From the NCBI GenBank assembly GCA_007124575.1, contig SLEW01000244.1:1-11365 (forward strand): a DNA stretch of 11,365 nt. Reading direction: 5' to 3'. This DNA comes from Bacteroidales bacterium. GTDB lineage: Bacteria > Bacteroidota > Bacteroidia > Bacteroidales > UBA7960. Within the stretch, counting starts at the first letter, position 1, and every line of letters begins with the position of its first letter. The notes beneath the pieces were generated by a model that was given only the letters and a program-made list of their open reading frames with translations, was not told the origin of the DNA and searched no databases. This document shows positions 6,294 to 11,365 of the stretch, piece after piece. The translations under genes and the position numbers were made by a program.

Positions 6294-8960
6294 TTAGTTA
6301 TTCGCCGGACTCATCAGGCGTTCCCTGCGCATCTCAAAAATATCGGTAGAGATGGAGTAATCGCCAATAAGATGCTTGGCAAAATAATCGGCGGTAAGCC
6401 AGAAATTATACTCATTATACTTGCCATAGCCATGCCTTTGGCCTGTAAAAATAAACATGTCAAAACGCTTATTGGCAGCAATGAGGGCATTTGCCATACG
6501 GAAGGTATTGGCGGGATGTACGTTATTATCCATATCCCCGGTGGTCAGCAGCAGCTTGCCTTTCAGGTTGGCGGCAAGTTCAGAGTTGGTTTCAATGTCA
6601 TAGACAAATTTCACCTCACCCTCGTTGTTTACGATTTCTTTCACGCCATGATGCTTTTCGCTCCACCACCGGTTATAGATATTGTTTTCATGATTTCCGG
6701 CACTGGATACGGCAACCTTGAAGAAGTCGGGATACTGGAGCATGGCGGCTGTTGACATGAAGCCACCACCTGAATGGCCAAAAATACCAACCTTGTCGAT
6801 ATCAATAAAGTCATGACGATCGGCCAGCTGTTCAGCACCATATTTCTTGTCATCAAGACCATAGTCGCGGAGGTTTCCATAACCATAATTATGGTACCAT
6901 TTGGAACGGTTGGGATGGCCTCCCCTGTTACCGATGGTAACTACGATAAAGCCCAGCTGTGCAAGCCTGTCGGTGCGGTCCATCCTTTGGGAAAAGCTGG
7001 TGTTTACAGCTTCGGTTTGCGGGCCGGGATAGACATACATAATAATAGGGTATTTCTTGTCAGGGTCAAAGTCAAAGGGTTTATACATGACCCCATACAG
7101 GTCAGTAACACCATCAGCAGCTTTTACTGAATAGGGTGTCGGGAATTGGTATCCTGCATTCTTCAGGTTGGAAAGGTCTGCTGTTTCCAGTTCCATAACA
7201 AACTCCCCATCGGCATTTCTAATTTCTGAACGTGGGGCGGTATCAACCCTGGAGTAATTATTCACAAAATAATTATATGAGTCACTGACCACAGAGAGGT
7301 GATTATAATTGCCCGGGTTCAGCAGACGCAGGTCGCTGCCATCGAGGTTAACCCGGTAAAGGTGCCTGTAATATGGGTTTTCTCCCTCTTCGCGGCCATG
7401 TGCAGTAAAAAACATAATCCTGTTCTCTACATCTACTTTCAGCACCTGGTGGGAATGCCACGGGCCGCTGGTAATCTGCCTGATCAATTCTCCATCAGCA
7501 TCATAGAGATAGAAATGAGCCCAGCCATCGCGTTCCGACCAATGGATTATTTCGCCTGTTTCCGGGATAAGATATGGCTGACGGGTGTCGACATAGGTAT
7601 TCATGCGTTCTTCTATGAGCACCTTAACCTCGCCGGTTTCGAGGTCGGCCCGGCATACATCATAGCGTTTCAGATCACGGCTTATGCGCGTAAAGTAAAG
7701 CTCACCGGGGTGCGGGCTAAGCCAGACAGGAGGCGTGTGATCTTCAAGTCTTTCCCGGTGCGAACGGGGCATCCTGGGCACGGATAAAGTCTGGTTCCTG
7801 AATGCATGGACTTGGATGGTGTCGCCTGTTTCTTCCTCCATGTCAAAAACCCAGAGTTCTGATTCAGCCGGCTGTTCTTCGCCCGGCATGAGATACTTAT
7901 AACTTTCCAGCTCAGGGCGGGGCTCAGAAAGTGAATTGATGACCCACATGAATTTGATGTCACGCGTGTCGTTGCGGATCACGGCAAAGCGACGGGAATC
8001 AGGCGACCAGATAATATTGGCCCTGTGACGTTTCTCTTTTTCTTCCTGGATCTTCTCTTCATCATCATTCATTTGCGCCGTATAACCACCCCCAAAAGCA
8101 TAATACTGCTCTCCTTCTGTGGTAAGCTGATGTTCCACGATCGTGGTGTCTTGCTCATCCTCAAGGGCTTTCAGATAGTCCTCCTTATCCATCCAAAAAA
8201 GATTATAGTCGCGGGCAAATACCACATAGGTGCTGTCGGGCGAGACACTTGCCCAGCTCTTGGGTTCCTTTTCATCCTCTTCCTCTACCTCGTAAAGCTC
8301 CCCTGTTTCCAGGCTATACTCAAGATGAAATACTTTGGGCTCACGTTTTGTTTCTCCAGCCTCATCGTTTTCTCCGTTATCACCATCACCGTTTCTCTCT
8401 TCATCCCGCTGTTCCATGTCATCTTCATCATCCTCCATGTCCTCTTCCTGCTCCTGCATGTCCTCTTCCTGCTCCTGCATGTCATTTTCCTGCCCGTTCT
8501 GATCCTCCTCACGGTCTGATTCTTCATCACTGTCTTCAGTAACTTCCACCATTTTGGTACTGGTTACCCTGAACCGAAAAAACCGGTCATCACGAACAAA
8601 TTCAGGGTCAATATCAGGGAGGTTTTGGTGGTCATAGGGATCTTTGGTGATCATGGTCAGTTGCCTGGCCATCTCATGGTTGTCGAAGAGATAGTCTTTT
8701 TCTTGTGTTTCAAGATCTACCAGGTAGTAAAACTCCCCTTCAGAGGTTTTATAGGAGTACCAGAACTTGTCTCCGGTTTTTAACCAGTTGGGGGTCACGC
8801 TGGTACTGAACACCATGCGCTCGATCTTTGTTGGGGAAAAGCGTTCAGCCAGCCTGTAGTTTGCTGAGGTAACAGATGTGTTTTGTGCTGACACCATTTC
8901 TGATGCAAACAAGCAAAACACCGTAAGCAAGAGTGCGTAAAATGCGTTTTTGGCAATCAT
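6294..8960 (-). CDS. Secreted S9-family serine peptidase (DPP IV-like, prolyl oligopeptidase fold)
   Basis: This 888-residue protein starts with a signal peptide (residues 1-25, cleavage likely after VSA before Gln26; no lipobox) and should act in the periplasm or on the outer surface. Residues of about 30-620 form a DPP IV-type beta-propeller with recurring SPDS blades. Residues of about 640-880 form the alpha/beta-hydrolase domain, with YPGPQTEAVN as the region of the oxyanion hole. The triad is Ser730 in GHSGGGF, Asp811 in GDMDNNVHP and His843 in RHGYG. The propeller carries an acidic insert (about 142-206) with heptad repeats. The family cleaves peptides, often after Pro or Ala, but the DPP IV Glu-Glu anchor (YEEE-type motif) is not evident, so dipeptidyl activity is not certain. 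It lies upstream of the mutase on the same strand but the mutase has its own promoter. The start has no Shine-Dalgarno, and no good -7 box is seen in the 50 bases after the tRNA terminator. Confidence 0.9.
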   Translation of the reverse strand: MIAKNAFYALLLTVFCLFASEMVSAQNTSVTSANYRLAERFSPTKIERMVFSTSVTPNWLKTGDKFWYSYKTSEGEFYYLVDLETQEKDYLFDNHEMARQLTMITKDPYDHQNLPDIDPEFVRDDRFFRFRVTSTKMVEVTEDSDEESDREEDQNGQENDMQEQEEDMQEQEEDMEDDEDDMEQRDEERNGDGDNGENDEAGETKREPKVFHLEYSLETGELYEVEEEDEKEPKSWASVSPDSTYVVFARDYNLFWMDKEDYLKALEDEQDTTIVEHQLTTEGEQYYAFGGGYTAQMNDDEEKIQEEKEKRHRANIIWSPDSRRFAVIRNDTRDIKFMWVINSLSEPRPELESYKYLMPGEEQPAESELWVFDMEEETGDTIQVHAFRNQTLSVPRMPRSHRERLEDHTPPVWLSPHPGELYFTRISRDLKRYDVCRADLETGEVKVLIEERMNTYVDTRQPYLIPETGEIIHWSERDGWAHFYLYDADGELIRQITSGPWHSHQVLKVDVENRIMFFTAHGREEGENPYYRHLYRVNLDGSDLRLLNPGNYNHLSVVSDSYNYFVNNYSRVDTAPRSEIRNADGEFVMELETADLSNLKNAGYQFPTPYSVKAADGVTDLYGVMYKPFDFDPDKKYPIIMYVYPGPQTEAVNTSFSQRMDRTDRLAQLGFIVVTIGNRGGHPNRSKWYHNYGYGNLRDYGLDDKKYGAEQLADRHDFIDIDKVGIFGHSGGGFMSTAAMLQYPDFFKVAVSSAGNHENNIYNRWWSEKHHGVKEIVNNEGEVKFVYDIETNSELAANLKGKLLLTTGDMDNNVHPANTFRMANALIAANKRFDMFIFTGQRHGYGKYNEYNFWLTADYFAKHLIGDYSISTDIFEMRRERLMSPANN
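8420..8503 (-). repeat. 21-base in-frame tandem repeat inside the S9 peptidase
   Basis: Two perfect 21-base copies lie at 8441-8461 and 8462-8482, flanked by diverged copies in the same register at 8420-8440 and 8483-8503. In the protein the perfect units encode DMQEQEE twice (residues 160-173), followed by the related DMEDDED and DMEQRDE (174-187). Because the unit is a multiple of three, copy-number change would lengthen or shorten the acidic insert without breaking the frame. Confidence 0.85.
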
Positions 8961-9010
8961 AACAATAGACTTAGTGAGTTTGAGATAATAAAAAAATCAG
9001 CATAAACATT

Positions 9011-9041
9011 AAAAAAGGCCGCCTGAAAATCAGACGGCCTT
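9011..9041 (-). terminator. Rho-independent terminator of the tRNA-Leu pair
   Basis: On the minus strand AAGGCCG pairs with CGGCCTT (7 bp), a single mismatch follows, then CTG pairs with CAG around a short ATTTT loop. The stem runs straight into a run of six T. It lies 13 bases after the 3' end of tRNA-Leu(CAG), exactly where its terminator would be expected, and insulates the tRNAs from the peptidase gene. Confidence 0.9.
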
Positions 9042-9054
9042 GTTATCTTCATTG

Positions 9055-9138
9055 TGCCCGGAGCAGGACTCGAACCTGCACGATGTTACCATCACTAGTC
9101 CCTGAAACTAGCGCGTCTACCAATTTCGCCATCCGGGC
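9055..9138 (-). tRNA. tRNA-Leu (anticodon CAG)
   Basis: The minus strand folds into a class II tRNA: acceptor GCCCGGA/TCCGGGC with discriminator A, a D arm with GGTAGACGC, anticodon stem CTAGT/ACTAG around loop TTCAGGG (anticodon CAG, reading CUG), a long variable arm (GATGGTAACATC) and a T arm GCAGG-TTCGAGT-CCTGC. The long variable arm, discriminator A and anticodon all agree on leucine. CCA is not encoded; CAA follows, so the end must be added by nucleotidyltransferase. It lies 68 bases downstream of tRNA-Leu(GAG), in the same transcript. Confidence 0.96.
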
Positions 9139-9206
9139 CTTTTGCTGCTATGCAATCTGTGATTTGAATGATGTATTGCATGTAAGATGTAAAAGAACAT
9201 GCTTTG

Positions 9207-9290
9207 TGCCCAGGACAAGACTCGAACTTGCACGGCCTTGCGGCCACTACCCCCTCAAAGTAGCGTGTCTACCAATTTCACCACCTGGGC
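9207..9290 (-). tRNA. tRNA-Leu (anticodon GAG)
   Basis: The minus strand gives a class II tRNA: acceptor GCCCAGG/CCTGGGC with discriminator A, a D arm almost identical to that of its neighbour, anticodon stem CTACT/GGTAG (one T-G wobble pair) around loop TTGAGGG (anticodon GAG, reading CUC and CUU), a variable arm GGCCGCAAGGCC and T arm GCAAG-TTCGAGT-CTTGT. CCA is not encoded. The strong likeness to tRNA-Leu(CAG) suggests old tandem duplication. It is the first gene of the tRNA transcript, with a promoter directly upstream. Confidence 0.96.
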
Positions 9291-9302
9291 TCATTGCGAC
9301 GG

Positions 9303-9335
9303 CAAAAATACAAAAATCTTATTTATCTTCACAAA
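9303..9335 (-). promoter_or_regulatory. Promoter of the tRNA-Leu pair
   Basis: On the minus strand TTTG (9335-9332) is followed after 21 bases by TATTTTTG (9310-9303), an exact TAnnTTTG box. Transcription would begin about 6 bases before the mature 5' end of tRNA-Leu(GAG). Of the promoters in the window this is among the closest to the Bacteroidota consensus, as expected for a stable RNA operon. Confidence 0.65.
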
Positions 9336-9342
9336 AAAATTC

Positions 9343-9350
9343 AACCTTTG
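9343..9350 (+). promoter_or_regulatory. Possible -7 box for the DUF5063-like gene
   Basis: AACCTTTG differs from TAnnTTTG in one base and lies about 115 bases upstream of the gene at 9466. I see no TTTG at the -33 position. If real, it is divergent from and adjacent to the tRNA promoter. The leader would contain an 8-codon open frame (MEFEACPE, 9379-9405), which I do not consider a real gene. Confidence 0.3.
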
Positions 9351-9465
9351 CAAAAAAACTGCAATAACCAAAATAGGTATGGAGTTTGAGGCCTGTCCTG
9401 AATAAAGTGAAGGATCTCGTGACTTAACAGGATTTAAGGTTGAGGTTAAATACAAAAACAGAGAT

Positions 9466-10020
9466 ATGCAGGAAAACATACCTGAAGACCAGAGCATTTC
9501 CAGACCAGTGATAGAGATGATCACGGTAGCCAATGAGTACTGTCTTTTCTTTGAGAAAGCGGAGCAATACAAGCGGCAGGACATTCTCGATTATTTCCAG
9601 AAGGTAGCGCCACTGCTGTACCTTAAAGGAGCCATGCTTCCTGCTGTCGAGGTGAGCGATGCGGATGCTGTGGAACGATATGTCACAGAAGAACAATGGG
9701 AGCACATTTTTAAAGCACTTCGCAAACAATTTAATGACATTGACGTATATTACGTACACGATTACAACAATGATTCGGTGGAGTCAAGTCTGGCAGATAG
9801 CATGGCCGATATTTACCAGGACATGAAAGATTTTGTGATGCTGTACCAGAAAAATACGGCACCGGCAAGGCAAAACGCCGTGGAACAGCTGCGCGATCTG
9901 TATCGCTGGCACTGGGGTCCCATAGTACTCTCTGCGCTTGGAGCCGTCCATCAAATCCTGTATAAAGACACCATAGATCCGGATATACTGGATGATGAAC
10001 ATGGATGGCTTATAGACTGA
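9466..10020 (+). CDS. DUF5063-like protein of unknown function
   Basis: This 184-residue acidic, soluble protein has no signal peptide and no membrane segment. It resembles the DUF5063 family found mainly in Bacteroidota: an N-terminal helix with EMITVANEYCLFFEKAE, a middle LDYFQKVAPLLYLKGAMLP, and a C-terminal DLYRWHWGPIVLSALGAVHQ, in which Trp148 and Trp150 are notable. The composition suggests an all-helical fold. The assignment is from memory of the family's typical sequence rather than a search, and no biochemical role is known to me. It is followed after 45 bases by the thioredoxin-like gene on the same strand and probably shares its transcript. There is no clear Shine-Dalgarno ahead of ATG 9466. 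Confidence 0.7.
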   Translation: MQENIPEDQSISRPVIEMITVANEYCLFFEKAEQYKRQDILDYFQKVAPLLYLKGAMLPAVEVSDADAVERYVTEEQWEHIFKALRKQFNDIDVYYVHDYNNDSVESSLADSMADIYQDMKDFVMLYQKNTAPARQNAVEQLRDLYRWHWGPIVLSALGAVHQILYKDTIDPDILDDEHGWLID

Positions 10021-10065
10021 TGACGTGAACAAATTATCAGTAAATTCACCGACAAAAGGCACAAA

Positions 10066-11365
10066 ATGATCACTTATAAAAAAATAATACTATTTATGAC
10101 TTCACTGATTTTGTTTCTGGCAGCCTTTTTTGCTTTTAACGCTACGCTGGCAAATGAAGGACACCGGATAGAGCTGCAGTTTGAAGGGTTGCAGGATGAA
10201 GAATGTTACCTGGCCTACCATTTTGGTAACAGGCAGTATATGAAGGATACCACCATGATCGATGCTGATGGCAGGGCCGTTTTTGAAGGAGGTGAGCGAC
10301 TGGATCCGGGCTTATACCTGGTTGTACTTGAGGATGACACTAACTTCGAATTGATTATCGACCGCAACCAGCATTTCAGCATTACCGCTGCCCATAATGA
10401 CATCATGGGCACGCTTGGATTTACTGGCTCCCATGCCAATGAGGTCTTTTATGAATATCTTGACTTTCTGACCAGTAAGAATCAGCGCAGACAACCTTTG
10501 GAGCAGGAGTTAAGGGATCCTGCCACCGGACCTGAACGGCAAACGGAAATAAGGCAGCAAATGGATGAAATGAACACCCAGGTGAGAGAGAAACAGGATG
10601 ATATCATTAATCAGGATCCGGATGGCTTGCTTGCCCTGATTTTGAAAGCACAGCGAGACCCCGAGATGCCGGAACCACCTTTACTCCCAGACGGGCAGCA
10701 GGATACCGATGCCATGTATCAGATATATAAAAGCAAGTTCTTTGACAACATTGATTTCTCTGATGAACGCCTGCTCTATACCCCGGTATATCATAGCCGG
10801 CTCAGGGTCTATTTTAACAATGTGCTGATGCAGCACCCCGACAGCATCATCAGCGAAGCTGACCGTGTGATAGACAAGGCAAGGGAAAACAGTGAAGTAT
10901 TCCGGTATACTATATGGTTTATCACAAATAACGCGGAAGCATCACAGGTGATGGGCATGGACAAGGTGTTCGTACACATGGTAGAAAATTATTACCTGAC
11001 CGATGAGGTAGACTGGATTGCTGAAGACCGCTTAGCCCGGATGAAGCAAAGGATGGAAGAGATGAAGCCCCTGCTGACAGGTGAAATAGCACCGAACCTG
11101 CATTTAAAGGGCCCTGAGGGGGATCCGGTTGTATTACACGACATCGAAGCCAGCTATCTTGTGGTATATTTCTGGGATTCTGAATGCCCTTATTGTCTTG
11201 AAGCTGCCCCAAAGCTAAAGGAAGCATGGGAACAGCTAAGGGAAGAAGGAGTTAAGGTGGCAGCTGTAAACACCGAAAGGGATTCAGACAAGTGGCTTGA
11301 GGCCATAAGCGATTATCCTGAAGAATGGATCCACATGCATGACAAAGAAAGAGAGGCTCAAGTAC
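10066..11365 (+). CDS. Secreted thioredoxin-like (TlpA/redoxin) protein with DUF4369/DUF5106-type N-terminus, 3' end missing
   Basis: The frame is open from ATG 10066 to the window edge (433 complete codons, no stop). Residues 1-30 are a signal peptide (KK, then a long hydrophobic core, then ATLA before Asn31), so the protein acts outside the cytoplasm. Residues of about 33-130 resemble DUF4369 (beta-rich; YMKDTTMIDADGRAVFEG, then DPGLYLVVLED). Residues of about 170-335 are helical and DUF5106-like. A thioredoxin fold begins near 345 (GEIAPNLHLKGPEG, then YLVVYFWDSECPYC) with active-site Cys374 and Cys377 in CPYC. Such proteins are thought to reduce or exchange disulfides in the Bacteroidota envelope; the partner is unknown. 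CPYC differs from the CGHC or CxPC common in relatives. The thioredoxin C-terminal cis-proline region is beyond the edge. Confidence 0.85.
   Translation, partial: MITYKKIILFMTSLILFLAAFFAFNATLANEGHRIELQFEGLQDEECYLAYHFGNRQYMKDTTMIDADGRAVFEGGERLDPGLYLVVLEDDTNFELIIDRNQHFSITAAHNDIMGTLGFTGSHANEVFYEYLDFLTSKNQRRQPLEQELRDPATGPERQTEIRQQMDEMNTQVREKQDDIINQDPDGLLALILKAQRDPEMPEPPLLPDGQQDTDAMYQIYKSKFFDNIDFSDERLLYTPVYHSRLRVYFNNVLMQHPDSIISEADRVIDKARENSEVFRYTIWFITNNAEASQVMGMDKVFVHMVENYYLTDEVDWIAEDRLARMKQRMEEMKPLLTGEIAPNLHLKGPEGDPVVLHDIEASYLVVYFWDSECPYCLEAAPKLKEAWEQLREEGVKVAAVNTERDSDKWLEAISDYPEEWIHMHDKEREAQV

Noticed and set aside
8025..8542. Plus-strand frames of hydrophobic or Pro-rich low-complexity protein opposite the peptidase
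   Set aside because: They are mirror images of the Glu/Asp-rich repeat on the minus strand. Codon pattern and function belong to the peptidase.
9083..9405. Open frames giving peptides such as VPRTRLELARPCGHYP and CAQDKTRTCTALRPLPP
   Set aside because: These are translations of the antisense strand of the two tRNA-Leu genes, a well-known source of spurious proteins. The cloverleaf explains the sequence fully.

Overview
The window reads as chromosomal DNA of a member of the Bacteroidota, most likely an environmental relative of the Bacteroidales. The evidence is the promoter style (several exact TAnnTTTG -7 boxes, some with a TTG/TTTG element about 20 bases further upstream), the near absence of functional Shine-Dalgarno sequences, a 195-residue ECF sigma factor of Bacteroidota type, a DUF5063-like protein, and a secreted thioredoxin-like protein with the DUF4369/DUF5106-type layout common in this phylum. 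Genus or species cannot be named from the sequence alone.

Layout. Bases 1-104 (minus) hold the first 34 codons of uvrA, which runs off the left edge. Divergent from it is an acyl-CoA synthetase (284-1942, plus). A clear promoter at about 1986 then starts a tight plus-strand run: an ECF sigma factor (2105-2692), murB (2689-3735, overlapping the sigma gene by ATGA) and an unrecognised multi-pass membrane protein (3746-4372). This run meets, tail to tail with 8 bases between, a minus-strand phosphohexomutase (4381-6120). Upstream of the mutase are its own promoter and a 17-base tandem repeat. Next comes a large secreted S9-family peptidase (6294-8960, minus) with an unusual acidic repeat insert. 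A tandem pair of leucine tRNA genes (9055-9138 CAG; 9207-9290 GAG, both minus) with their own promoter and a classic rho-independent terminator separates the peptidase from a plus-strand pair: a DUF5063-like protein (9466-10020) and a secreted thioredoxin-like protein (10066 to the right edge, incomplete).

How the genes fit together. Most are housekeeping: DNA repair, fatty-acid activation, peptidoglycan precursor synthesis, hexose-phosphate interconversion, peptide hydrolysis in the envelope, leucine decoding and envelope thiol chemistry. The sigma-murB-membrane protein run suggests coupling of an ECF sigma factor to cell-wall precursor supply, with no anti-sigma gene beside it. I see no phage genes, transposase, CRISPR array, toxin-antitoxin pair or recognisable defence system, and nothing that amounts to a clearly new system. 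The items most worth a second look are small: two unrelated promoters that each place a 6-bp hairpin exactly 3 bases after an identical -7 box, a dyad inside the mutase promoter spacer, the acidic heptad repeat inside the S9 peptidase, an apparent Lys-to-Ser change in the acyl-CoA synthetase, and the orphan membrane protein downstream of murB.
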